Both the position numbers and the translations under genes were made by a program. The notes below the pieces were generated by a model. That model worked only from the letters and a program-made list of their open reading frames with translations, was not told the DNA's origin and searched no databases. Positions 10,831 through 18,641 of a DNA stretch of 64,000 bases are shown here, one piece after another; position 1 is the stretch's first letter, and each line of letters begins with the position of its first letter. The stretch is from DAHUZL01 sp035533215 (GTDB lineage Bacteria > Chloroflexota > Dormibacteria > Aeolococcales > Bog-877). The stretch spans positions 1-64,000 of the forward strand of contig DATLUG010000005.1 of assembly GCA_035533215.1 (NCBI GenBank), given 5' to 3'.

Positions 10831-11665
10831 GCCGGACCGGGCCCACGCGGGCAGCCACGATCACCAGCCCGCGGGCCGACGCGGCCACCTGCGGCTCGAA
10901 GGTGTCGGGGTCGACGACCGCCGCATAGCCGAGGCTGGCCCCCGGCTCGGCCGCGATCACGTCCCCGGCCCGGCGCGCGATGGTCTCGCCCGAGCGCTCG
11001 CCGGCCTGGTAGGCCGACAGCGCCGCCCGGACCGCCTGCGGGAGGCTGGCGCCGGCGCGCCGCTGGGATGCCGTGAGCAGCCGGTTGCGGCTGCTGCAGG
11101 CGACGCCGTCCGGCTCCCGCACCGTCGGGCAGCCGACCACCTCCACCGGCAGGCCGAGGTCGCGCACCAGCCGTCGCACCATCGCCAGCTGCTGGGCGTC
11201 CTTCTCGCCGAAGTACGCGCGCACCGGCCCCGCCAGGCTGAGCAGGCGGGCGACCAGGGTCGCCACCCCTTCGAAGTGGCCGGGGCGGTCCGCCCCCTCC
11301 CACCCATGGGTCCCGCGCAGGACGGCCACCCGGGTGGCGAAGCCCGCCGGCAGCATCGCCCGCCGCGTCGGGGCGAAGCACAGGTCCACCCGCGCCGCGC
11401 GGAGCTGGGCCCGATCGGTGGCGCGATCGCGGGGGTAGGCGCTGAACTGGGCGCGGTCCTCGAACTGGAGCGGGTTGACGAAGACCGACACCACCACCCG
11501 ATCGGTCTGGCGCCGGGCACGCCGGATCAGGGACCGGTGGCCGGCGTGGAGCGCGCCCATGGTCGGGACCAGTCCCACCCGCAGGCCGGCCGACCGCCAG
11601 TCGTCCAGCCGGCGGCGGAGCCCGGCGACGGTGTCGGTCGTCTCCGGATTCCCCGGCCGGGTCAC
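10721..11665 (-). CDS. panC: pantoate--beta-alanine ligase
   Basis: Last step of pantothenate synthesis: ATP-dependent condensation of pantoate with beta-alanine. Motifs seen are VPTMGALHAGHRSLIRRA (ATP site), FVNPLQF, RPGHFEGVATLV and YFGEKDAQQLAMVRRL. The final SSRNRLL-type loop reads CSSRNRLL. At 314 residues it is about 30 longer than usual because of a Pro-rich C-terminal tail that overlaps the convergent gene at 10546-10830. The start is GTG 11663-11665, overlapping the panB stop (GTGA), so panC is translationally coupled to panB. Confidence 0.94.
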   Translation of the reverse strand: MTRPGNPETTDTVAGLRRRLDDWRSAGLRVGLVPTMGALHAGHRSLIRRARRQTDRVVVSVFVNPLQFEDRAQFSAYPRDRATDRAQLRAARVDLCFAPTRRAMLPAGFATRVAVLRGTHGWEGADRPGHFEGVATLVARLLSLAGPVRAYFGEKDAQQLAMVRRLVRDLGLPVEVVGCPTVREPDGVACSSRNRLLTASQRRAGASLPQAVRAALSAYQAGERSGETIARRAGDVIAAEPGASLGYAAVVDPDTFEPQVAASARGLVIVAARVGPVRLIDSARLGDRRLAARAARWTSSPPGPPPGPRPPPGT

Positions 11666-12480
11666 CGGTAGCTGTGGGCGGCGTCCGGGAAGCGGCCCGC
11701 CGCCACCTCCTCCTGGAATGCGGCCGCCGCCGCCGTGATCGCCGCGCCGACCTCGGCAAACGCGTGCGCGAACCGTGGGGTCGGCCCCACGGTGAGCCCG
11801 ATGAGGTCGTGGAGCACCAGCACCTGCCCGTCACAGCCGGGTCCGGCGCCGATCCCGATGGTGGGGAGCCCGCTGCCCCTGGTCAGCTCGGCGCCCAGCG
11901 GGGCCGGCAGCCCCTCCAGCACCACCGCGAACGCCCCGGCGTCCTCCAGCTCGCGGAGGGCGACCCGGAGGGCCTGGCGCTCCGCCTCGCCCCGCCCCTG
12001 GACCCGCCACCCGCCGAGCGCGTGCAGCGACTGGGGGGTGAGACCGAGGTGGCCCATCACCGGGACCCCGCGGGCGACCAGGTGGGCCGTGAGCTCGACC
12101 GCCGGTCCGCCCCCCTCCAGCTTCACCGCGTGCATGCCCCCCTCGCTCATCAGCCGGCACGCCGCGCGGGTGGCTCGCCCCAGACCCCGGCGAGCCTCGA
12201 CGAACGGGAGGTCGCCGACCAGCAGCGCACGGCTCGAGCCCCGGGCGACCGCGGCGGCGTGATGCACCATCGTGCGCAGGGTCACGGTGAGGGTGGTGGG
12301 GTGGCCGAGCACCACCATCCCGAGCGAGTCGCCGACCAGCAGCGCCGGCACCCCGGCCCGGTCGAGCAGGTGGGCGGTCGGATGGTCGTAGGCGGTGACC
12401 ATCGCGAAGCGACGGCCCTCCCGCTTCCACGCGGCGAGGTCGCCGACCCGGACCGGAGCCGGCGGCCGCTCCCCGGTCAC
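11662..12480 (-). CDS. panB: 3-methyl-2-oxobutanoate hydroxymethyltransferase
   Basis: Adds a hydroxymethyl group from methylene-tetrahydrofolate to ketoisovalerate, giving ketopantoate. The 272-residue protein shows FAMVTAYDHPTAHLLDRAG, LLVGDSLGMVVLGH (metal-binding Asp), GGMHAVKLEGG, MGHLGLTPQS and TIGIGAGPGCDGQVLVLHD, all hallmarks of PanB. The start GTG 12478-12480 shares bases with the stop of the DUF2520 gene, and its own stop overlaps panC. The three genes therefore form a tight unit: DUF2520, panB, panC. panD is not in the window. Confidence 0.95.
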   Translation of the reverse strand: MTGERPPAPVRVGDLAAWKREGRRFAMVTAYDHPTAHLLDRAGVPALLVGDSLGMVVLGHPTTLTVTLRTMVHHAAAVARGSSRALLVGDLPFVEARRGLGRATRAACRLMSEGGMHAVKLEGGGPAVELTAHLVARGVPVMGHLGLTPQSLHALGGWRVQGRGEAERQALRVALRELEDAGAFAVVLEGLPAPLGAELTRGSGLPTIGIGAGPGCDGQVLVLHDLIGLTVGPTPRFAHAFAEVGAAITAAAAAFQEEVAAGRFPDAAHSYR

Positions 12481-13352
12481 GCCGCTCCCGCCACCCGGGC
12501 TGCGGTCAGCGCGGTCGCGGCCCGGTACAGGCGCTCCAGCGCGGGGTCGAGGCGACCGAGCACGGCCGCGTGGGCCGCGACCGTCCCCGCGTCGCCCCGG
12601 GCCGCGGGCCCGGTGAGGGCGGCCGCGGTGCCGAGCCGCTCGGCGTTCCGCACCGCTCCCGAGAGCAGCGGCCGGAGTCCGGCGACGAGCGCCGGAGGCA
12701 GGCCCGTCTCGCGCCCGACCCGCTCCGCCGCCGCCAGCAGGATGAGGGGCAGGCTCCCCGCCAGGGCGGCCGCGGCGTGGTAGGCGGCCCGCTGCTCGGG
12801 CGCCAGGGCCACCGGTCGCAGCCCCATCCGGCGTGCCAGCCGCCGCACCCGGGCGTCCGCCCTGGGGTCGGCGTCCAGGGCCGCCGCCACCCCGTCCAGC
12901 TGGGCGGGATCGGGGCGAGCCATGGCGGCGAGCGGGTGGAGCGCGGCGACCGCGACCCCCGACGCCCGCAGGGGGCCAAGGACGTGGCGGTCGAAGCGGC
13001 CGGCGCAGTGGACGACGACCCGGTCGGGCCAGGCCCGGCCGAGGCCCGCCAGGCGGAGGGCCAGGGCCGCCAGCCGGTCGTCCGGGACCGCGACCACGAC
13101 GACCTCGACGCGGTCGACGACCGCCTCCGCCGCCAGCGCGAGGGCGCCTGGCCGGAGCCGTCCGGCCAGGCGCGACGCATCGGCCCGGCGGCGCGAGGCC
13201 ACCGCGACCACCTCCGCCCCGGCGCGCTCCAGCGCCAGCGCCAGCACCGTGCCCGCCCGCCCGGCGCCGATCACCCCGACCGGCGGCAGCCGGGCCGCCG
13301 CCGCGGCGCGCTCCGTCCGCGCCCTCGCCGTCTCCAGCTCCGTCTCGGTCAC
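12477..13352 (-). CDS. Rossmann-fold DUF2520 protein, possible ketopantoate reductase
   Basis: 291 residues. The N-terminal Rossmann domain has VGVIGAGRAGTVLALAL (dinucleotide-binding glycines) and VVVVAVPDD. It is followed by a helical DUF2520 domain from about residue 140, with AALHPLAAM and AYHAAAALAGSLP. The fold resembles pyrroline-5-carboxylate reductase and PanE-type dehydrogenases. Its tight coupling to panB and panC suggests that it supplies ketopantoate reduction, for which no panE is present here; that role is inference. Start GTG 13350-13352 has GGAG directly abutting, so a slightly later start is possible. DUF2520 genes beside panC are known from actinobacteria. Confidence 0.8.
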   Translation of the reverse strand: MTETELETARARTERAAAAARLPPVGVIGAGRAGTVLALALERAGAEVVAVASRRRADASRLAGRLRPGALALAAEAVVDRVEVVVVAVPDDRLAALALRLAGLGRAWPDRVVVHCAGRFDRHVLGPLRASGVAVAALHPLAAMARPDPAQLDGVAAALDADPRADARVRRLARRMGLRPVALAPEQRAAYHAAAALAGSLPLILLAAAERVGRETGLPPALVAGLRPLLSGAVRNAERLGTAAALTGPAARGDAGTVAAHAAVLGRLDPALERLYRAATALTAARVAGAA

Positions 13353-13449
13353 CTCCGTGATCCAAGCGGTGTCCCCGCCCCGTGCCGGTCGTCCGTCGCC
13401 GCCGGCTCCGCCGGTCGGCGCGCGCGCCCTGTGCGTCGGCTCGGCCGCC

Positions 13450-15342
13450 TCAGCTGGCGGCCGGCGTCTCCTCCTCGATCCGATGGATCATCGCATCCAT
13501 CTCGCCGCCTTCCATGGTCTCGACCTGGACCAGCTGCTCGGCCAGGGCGCGCAGGATGTGGCGACGCTGGGTGAGCACCTTCTTGGCGGTCAGGTAGGCA
13601 TTGTCGACGAAGGAGTGCACCTCCTGGTCGATCTCGCCCGCCACCTCCTCGGAGTAGTTGCGCTGCTCGCCGAGGTCGCGGCCGAGGAACACCAGCTCCT
13701 CCTTGGTCCCGAAGGCCAGCGGCCCCAGCTTCTCGCTCATCCCCCATTCCGTCACCATCCGCCGGGCCAGCTTGGTGGCCTTGCTGATGTCGTCCGAGGC
13801 CCCGGTGGTGATGTTGGTGTCGCCCAGGTGGATCTCCTCCGCCACCCGGCCGCCGAGGATCCCCGCCAGCTGGTCGGTGAGCTCCGCCTTGCTGACGAGG
13901 TAGCGGTCCTCCTCGGGCAGGTTCATCGTCCAGCCCAGCGCCATCCCGCGGCTGATGATGCTGATCTTGTGGACGGGGTCGCAGTTGGGCAGGCTCCGCA
14001 TCACCAGCGCGTGGCCCATCTCGTGGAAGGCGATGGTGAGCTTCTCGCGGTCGGAGATGACCCGGGACTTGCGCTCCGGCCCCGCGATCACCCGCGCGAT
14101 CGCCTCCTCCAGCTCCCGCATCGCGATCACCTTGCGGTTCTGGCGGGCGGCCAGGATCGCCGCCTCGTTGATCAGATTGCTGAGGTCGGCTCCGCTGAAG
14201 CCGGGGGTCTGGCGGGCCAGCACCTCCAGGTCGACGCTGGAGTCGAGCGGCTTGTTGCGGGCGTGCACGTCGAGGATCGCCTTGCGACCGCGGATATCGG
14301 GACGGTCGAGGGTGACGTGGCGGTCGAAGCGCCCCGGACGGAGCAGGGCGGGGTCGAGCACGTCGGGGCGGTTGGTGGCCGCGATCACGATCACATGGGT
14401 GTTGGTCTCGAAGCCGTCCATCTCGACCAGCAGCTGGTTGAGGGTCTGCTCCCGCTCGTCGTGGCCGCCGCCGAGGCCGGCTCCCCGCTGCCGCCCGACC
14501 GCGTCGATCTCGTCCACGAAGACGATGCAGGGGCTGTTCTTCTTGGCCTGGTCGAAGAGGTCGCGCACCCGGGAGGCGCCCACCCCGACGAACATCTCCA
14601 CGAACTCGGAACCGGAGATGCTGTAGAAGGGGACCCCGGCCTCGCCGGCGACCGCCTTGCTGAGCAGGGTCTTGCCGGTGCCGGGCGGCCCCACCAGCAG
14701 GACCCCCTTGGGGATCCGCGCCCCCAGGGCAGTGAACTTGTCAGGGTATTTCAGGAACTCCACGATCTCGCTGAGCTCCTGCTTGGCCTCCTCGACGCCG
14801 GCGACGTCCACGAAGGTGATCCCAGGCTTGTCCCCCGCCAGCAGCCGAGCCCGGCTGCGTCCGAAGCTCAGCGCCTGGTTGTTGCCGGTCTGGGCCTGGC
14901 GGAACATCCACCACATGACCAGCACGATGACTGCGACGATCGCCAGGTTGGGCAGCACGTAGGCCAGGAACACGTTGTCATTCCCCGACGGTTGGATGTT
15001 GTAGTGGCTGTAACCGTAGCGCGCGAAGAGCGCGGCGACGTCGATCCCCTCGGTGGTCGACTGGTACTCCTTGCGGTTGGTCGCGTACCAGTCGACGGTG
15101 GCCCCGGCGTTGAGGCCGACCGCCGCCTGGGTGGAGCTGATCACCAGCTGACCGGCGGGGACCTGGGTCGGATTGAGCCGGCCCTGCTGGATCGCCTGAT
15201 AGTTGGCCAGGGCCTGCTGCAGCCTGCCGGTCCCGGCGGTGGCCGGGGCCGCCACCGGCACCGACCGCCAGGCGAGCACGGCCACCGCGAGGAGAGCGAC
15301 CAGGAGGACGACGTAGACCGCCGACCGGCGCTGCGGGCGCAT
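13450..15342 (-). CDS. ftsH: ATP-dependent zinc metalloprotease FtsH
   Basis: Membrane-bound AAA+ protease that degrades misfolded and short-lived proteins. In the 630-residue protein, TM1 is at about 9-26, followed by an extracytoplasmic domain and TM2 at about 124-147. Walker A GPPGTGKT is at 218-225, Walker B VFVDEID near 275, the SRH arginines lie in RPGRFDRHV, and the zinc-binding HEMGH is at 440-444. The downstream Glu/Asp ligand region is intact. The ATG at 15340-15342 is chosen because a TACAAT -10 box lies exactly seven bases before it. This implies a leaderless mRNA and rules out the longer frame. Confidence 0.96.
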   Translation of the reverse strand: MRPQRRSAVYVVLLVALLAVAVLAWRSVPVAAPATAGTGRLQQALANYQAIQQGRLNPTQVPAGQLVISSTQAAVGLNAGATVDWYATNRKEYQSTTEGIDVAALFARYGYSHYNIQPSGNDNVFLAYVLPNLAIVAVIVLVMWWMFRQAQTGNNQALSFGRSRARLLAGDKPGITFVDVAGVEEAKQELSEIVEFLKYPDKFTALGARIPKGVLLVGPPGTGKTLLSKAVAGEAGVPFYSISGSEFVEMFVGVGASRVRDLFDQAKKNSPCIVFVDEIDAVGRQRGAGLGGGHDEREQTLNQLLVEMDGFETNTHVIVIAATNRPDVLDPALLRPGRFDRHVTLDRPDIRGRKAILDVHARNKPLDSSVDLEVLARQTPGFSGADLSNLINEAAILAARQNRKVIAMRELEEAIARVIAGPERKSRVISDREKLTIAFHEMGHALVMRSLPNCDPVHKISIISRGMALGWTMNLPEEDRYLVSKAELTDQLAGILGGRVAEEIHLGDTNITTGASDDISKATKLARRMVTEWGMSEKLGPLAFGTKEELVFLGRDLGEQRNYSEEVAGEIDQEVHSFVDNAYLTAKKVLTQRRHILRALAEQLVQVETMEGGEMDAMIHRIEEETPAAS

Positions 15343-15349
15343 GCGCTCG

Positions 15350-15355
15350 ATTGTA
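15350..15355 (-). promoter_or_regulatory. Leaderless promoter of ftsH
   Basis: TACAAT on the minus strand, then seven bases, then the ATG. This spacing puts the transcription start at the A of the start codon. No Shine-Dalgarno could fit. Confidence 0.7.
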
Positions 15356-15433
15356 CCTGCATCCAACCCGGACGCAGCCGGGGAGCCGATCGGAGGGCCG
15401 TGGCAGGGCCCGGCCGGCCCCGCCGCGGCGACC

Positions 15434-15506
15434 TGGCGGTACCTGGATTCGAACCAGGGACACCTCGGTTATGAGCCGAGCGCTCTAACCCCTGAGCTAT
15501 ACCGCC
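15434..15506 (-). tRNA. tRNA-Met (anticodon CAU), elongator type
   Basis: A complete 73-base cloverleaf on the minus strand. Acceptor stem GGCGGTA/TACCGCC, anticodon stem CTCGG/CCGAG around CTCATAA, T-arm with TTCGAAT, and discriminator A. The anticodon is CAT. The anticodon stem lacks the three consecutive G:C pairs of an initiator. An Ile2 tRNA with a lysidine-modified CAU anticodon cannot be excluded from sequence alone. Confidence 0.9.
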
Positions 15507-15591
15507 GCACCGGCGCTGGCCGCGGAACGGGCCCCCGGGCGATCGCGGCGCCAAGGTGGCCCCCGACCGGCGCGCGGCCGGGACGGGATCG

Positions 15592-15663
15592 TTGCGGCGC
15601 CGAGATTCGAACTCGGGACCTTCGGGTTATGAGCCCGACGAGCTGCCACTGCTCCACGCCGCA
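15592..15663 (-). tRNA. Initiator tRNA-fMet (anticodon CAU)
   Basis: Minus-strand cloverleaf with anticodon loop CTCATAA on a TCGGG/CCCGA stem. This has the three stacked G:C pairs that mark initiator tRNAs. The D-arm GAGC/GCTC and T-arm CCGAG/CTCGG are complete. The acceptor stem is TGCGGCG/CGCCGCA, so position 1:72 is a U-A pair and not the usual unpaired C-A. The discriminator is A. It lies 85 bases from the elongator-type CAU tRNA on the same strand. Confidence 0.93.
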
Positions 15664-15704
15664 CGCGAGATGGTACGGCCTGGGCCCCGCCGCGTCAAAT
15701 CCGG

Positions 15705-16100
15705 TCAGGGCCGAGCGGGCGCCGTCGGCCGGGGGCCCGTGATGACGTAGACGGCCTGCGACGGGGCCGCCATCCCCTGGGCCCGGGCCAGCTCGCCCGC
15801 CCACCCGGGCGCGGCCGCCGCCTGGAGCTGGGCGTGGTCGCGCGCGACCACGCCCGCGGTGGCGCGGTCCTGGAGTCCCAGCCGAGCCGCCTCGCGCTCC
15901 AGGCGGGTGTTGAGGCGCCACCCGCTGAGCAGGCTCAGCCCGACCCAGCAGCTGGCGACGAGGAGACCAGCAGCGACGAGGTGGATCCGACGGACTGGGT
16001 GTCGGCGTCGGGCGAGGCGCCAGCGCACCCGAGCGTCCCACACCAGCCCTCGGGGCAGGCGGACCGGTCGCTCGGCGGGCAGGGCGGGAAGGTGCAGCAT
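15705..16100 (-). CDS. Septum-formation-initiator-like (FtsB/DivIC-type) membrane protein
   Basis: 131 residues. A basic N-terminal cytoplasmic stretch precedes one hydrophobic segment (about residues 41-60, IHLVAAGLLVASCWVGL). A short coiled-coil-like region rich in Arg/Glu/Ala follows, and the protein ends LARAQGMAAPSQAVYVITG. A final G-M-x-x-P-x-x-x-VYVI-type motif is typical of the FtsB/DivIC family that helps assemble the division septum. The assignment rests on this layout and motif; the sequence is otherwise diverged. The ATG is at 16098-16100. A TATACT box at 16135-16140 would give a leader of roughly 27 bases without a Shine-Dalgarno. Confidence 0.6.
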   Translation of the reverse strand: MLHLPALPAERPVRLPRGLVWDARVRWRLARRRHPVRRIHLVAAGLLVASCWVGLSLLSGWRLNTRLEREAARLGLQDRATAGVVARDHAQLQAAAAPGWAGELARAQGMAAPSQAVYVITGPRPTAPARP

Positions 16101-16134
16101 GGACGAGGACGTGGGGGAGGACGGGTGCGGCGCG

Positions 16135-16140
16135 AGTATA
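16135..16140 (-). promoter_or_regulatory. Candidate -10 for the FtsB-like gene
   Basis: TATACT on the minus strand, about 35 bases before the ATG, in otherwise GC-only sequence. No clear -35. Confidence 0.45.
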
Positions 16141-17032
16141 GGTCGCGCCCCCCCGCCGAGGCAATGTGGGGCGGGGCCGGTGGATCAGGAGAGGCGGGCG
16201 CGCTGACCGGCGACGCCGCGGCCGAGCACGTCCGAGCCAGGGCTGGCGGCGGTCGAGCGGCTCGGGGCTCGGGAGCCTGGTCACGGCGTGGGGGCCGACC
16301 GTGCGGCACGTCCGCGCCGCAGCCGTGGTGGGCGTCCCGACGCCGACCCGGCCGTCGCGGTGCGGTGACGGGGCGGACCGCACCGGCCCCCCGGCGGGGC
16401 TCTCGGCGGTCCGGCGCGAGCCCGCACGCCGGCGCGGGTGGCGGCGCCGCGCTCGTGGGCCCCGACCCGGCCGGGGACCGGCGCCCGCTCCCGGGACGGC
16501 CCGCCTGCGGGCGGCCACCGGCGCGGCGCCGCAGCGGGGGGGCGGCGGAGGGCGGCCTCGTTCGGGGCCCGCTCCCGGTCCTCGGAGGTCGAGGATCGGC
16601 TCGGATCGCGGCCATGACTCCCCGTGCTCGACGCCGCCGTGACGGGGCGCAGCGGCGTCGGGCACATCGGCGCGCCCGGCACATCGGCGCGCCCGACGGT
16701 TCGCGTCGGTCGCCGCCGACCGGTCGCGCGCGGGCGCTCGACGGTCGAGCGGAGCCACCGCCGGCTCACCTGCTCGCGGCGCGTCCTGGTGGGCTGCGAG
16801 ACGGACGGCACCAACGACCTCGCGGTCGTTCATCTGGTCGGCTGCGGCTGAGCACGATCACGCGGCCCATGGGGTGCCGGTGCACCCGAGCTCGTCCGCG
16901 CCAGCCGCTGGGGGTTGACCGTCCCTGCGCGCTCGGTTCGCTCGCGGGTCAGCCCCGGTTGGAAGGCACAGCGGACCGGATGTCGGCGGGGTCCGCCTCC
17001 GGCATCGGCGCAGCGGCCGAGCCCATCGCGCC
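16141..17032. other. Poorly coding stretch, no gene recognised
   Basis: About 890 bases in which open frames on both strands are Arg/Pro/Ala-rich and resemble no family I know. Codon-position bias is weak compared with the neighbours. Given the WYL-regulator remnant directly downstream, it may be decayed upstream sequence of that gene, but no HTH motif can be read in any frame. Confidence 0.5.
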
Positions 17033-17443
17033 GTGGATCGGCAGCAGCACGAACCGCACCGAGTCGATCAGACGTCGCGCGTGACCGTCCTCGACCAGCC
17101 ATTCCGCCGGCTGGATGGCGTCCACCTCGCCGACGATCGGAGCGCCTTCCTTGGCCGATTCGCCGCCCAGCTCGGCACCGCCCAGGCGACGCTGCGAGGG
17201 TCCCCGGACCGACGCGAGCGCGGTGGACATCTGGCCGCCGCTCCCGTGATCGCGGCGGTGGAGCGGTATGCCTCCGCGCCCGACTCCGACGGCTGGCGCA
17301 CCGCGGTGGTCCCGATCGAGTCGCTGGACCACGCCCAAGCGGAGGGGCTCGGATTCGAACCCCTCATCGCGGTGATCGCCCCGGAAGAACCGCGGCCACG
17401 CATGCGGGCCGCGGCCCGCGGCCCGGCTGGACGGTACGGGTGA
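17033..17443 (+). pseudogene. C-terminal remnant of a WYL-domain transcriptional regulator
   Basis: The frame encodes TVLDQPFRRLDGVHLADD and, later, DGWRTAVVPIESLDHAQ followed by LIAVIAPEEPRPRMRAAA, ending in RYG. This matches the layout of the C-terminal (WCX) part of PafC/YafY-type WYL regulators: a short 'vld.pF' strand, a variable part, then a 'dGW..v.lpvEsl' strand and an 'aPpeLR..l' helix. The N-terminal helix-turn-helix and the WYL core are missing upstream. I therefore read it as a truncated, non-functional remnant. The family call rests on recalled family patterns and was not checked by a search. Confidence 0.6.
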
Positions 17444-17636
17444 GCCCGGTCCCGGCTCTGGGCCAGGCGCCGTCAGCCACTCGGTCCGTCGGGAGCCCGG
17501 GACGCGAGGGGCCGGGGCGGGCCGGCGGTCCGGGCATCAGGAACGGGGACGGGGCGGCCACCCACCTGAGCCAGGCGCGCTCCCCGGCAGCGATCGGCGC
17601 CAGCCGCCGTCGCGGGATCGGTCGACCGCACTCGGG

Positions 17637-18641
17637 TCACGTCACGGTCGATGACGACCGGACCGACCCACGCTCGGGTGCCTCCCCCGCGATCGGGACC
17701 AGCAGCCGGGGCAGGCTGCGGTAACCCTCCCAGCCCTCCTCCCAGGCCACGTAGGTGCTGCCGGGCTGGGTGCTGACCGCGGTGTGGCGTCCCCCGGGGT
17801 CGATGGCGACGACCTGCATCATCGGCTCGCCGGCGGGGACGTCCAGGCCGCTGAGCTCCGCCACGGCCTGGGCGCACGCCGCCGGCGGGCTGAGCCCGCT
17901 GGCGAGGGCGGCCACCACGGTGCGGGCGGTCGCGCCGCGGATCGCGAGCTCGCCCCACCCGGTGCAGGCGGCGGCGCCATGGCGATCGTCGCAGTAATTG
18001 CCGGCCCCGATGACGGGCGAGTCGCCCAGCCGTCCGGGGTACTTCCAGGCCCAGCCGCTGGTGCTCACGGCTGACGCCAGGTGGCCGCCGCGGTCGATGG
18101 CGAGAACGTTGACGGTCCCCGCCACGTGCTCCGGGTCCCGCACCAGGCCCGAGACGACCTGGAGGAGTCGGTGGTGAGGATGGTCGGGATCGATCCGGCC
18201 CTCCACCCCCTCCCGCCAGGCGGCCGCGGCCGCCGCGGTCAGGAGCTCGGCGCGCTCCAGGCCCAGCTCGTCCGCCAGGCGGCCCGCCCCCTCCCCCACC
18301 ACCAGCACATGGGGCAGGCGGTCCATCACGGCGCGCGCCAGGCTGATCGGGTGGCGAACACCCTGGACCGCACCGACCGCGCCGGCCCTTCGGGTGCTGC
18401 CATCCATCAGCGAGGCGTCGAGCTCGACGGTGCCGACCAGGTTCGGGTACCCCCCGGTCCCGACGGTGTGGTCGGCGGGATCGTCCTCGACCTCGCGGGT
18501 GGCCGCCTCCACCGCGTCGAGGGCGGCGCCCCCCTGGCTGAGCACCCGCCAGCCGGCCTCCATCCCGACCCAGCCGTTGGCGCTCGCCACCAGCAGCGGG
18601 CGGACCGGACGCCCCGGCGCCGGAGGCAGGGGATCAGGCAC
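17637..18641 (-). CDS. Isoaspartyl peptidase/L-asparaginase family protein (Ntn hydrolase)
   Basis: 334 residues in the plant-type asparaginase/glycosylasparaginase superfamily, which removes asparagine or isoaspartyl groups. The precursor should cleave itself at a Gly-Thr bond. The candidate is AGTVNVLAID near residue 175, with Thr as the new N-terminal nucleophile. Supporting motifs are TVGTGGYPN, ASLMDG near residues 60-80, and the later GDSPVIGAGNYCDD. The start GTG 18639-18641 overlaps the amidohydrolase stop by eight bases, so the pair is cotranscribed; together they may degrade amides or damaged peptides. Exact substrate unknown. Confidence 0.85.
   Translation of the reverse strand: MPDPLPPAPGRPVRPLLVASANGWVGMEAGWRVLSQGGAALDAVEAATREVEDDPADHTVGTGGYPNLVGTVELDASLMDGSTRRAGAVGAVQGVRHPISLARAVMDRLPHVLVVGEGAGRLADELGLERAELLTAAAAAAWREGVEGRIDPDHPHHRLLQVVSGLVRDPEHVAGTVNVLAIDRGGHLASAVSTSGWAWKYPGRLGDSPVIGAGNYCDDRHGAAACTGWGELAIRGATARTVVAALASGLSPPAACAQAVAELSGLDVPAGEPMMQVVAIDPGGRHTAVSTQPGSTYVAWEEGWEGYRSLPRLLVPIAGEAPERGSVRSSSTVT

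Noticed and set aside
8648..11671. Long plus-strand open frame opposite rpsA and panC
   Set aside because: Antisense artefact of high G+C; rpsA and panC are clear on the other strand.
12922..15474. 850-codon plus-strand frame opposite ftsH
   Set aside because: Shadow of ftsH, which has all protease motifs on the minus strand.
16949..17338. 129-codon minus-strand frame
   Set aside because: It looks moderately protein-like, but the opposite strand carries a better match to the end of a WYL regulator.
17345..17365. tRNA T-arm-like GGATTCGAACCC
   Set aside because: The bases around it do not form a T-stem, and no anticodon or acceptor stem can be found nearby; it lies inside the WYL-remnant frame.
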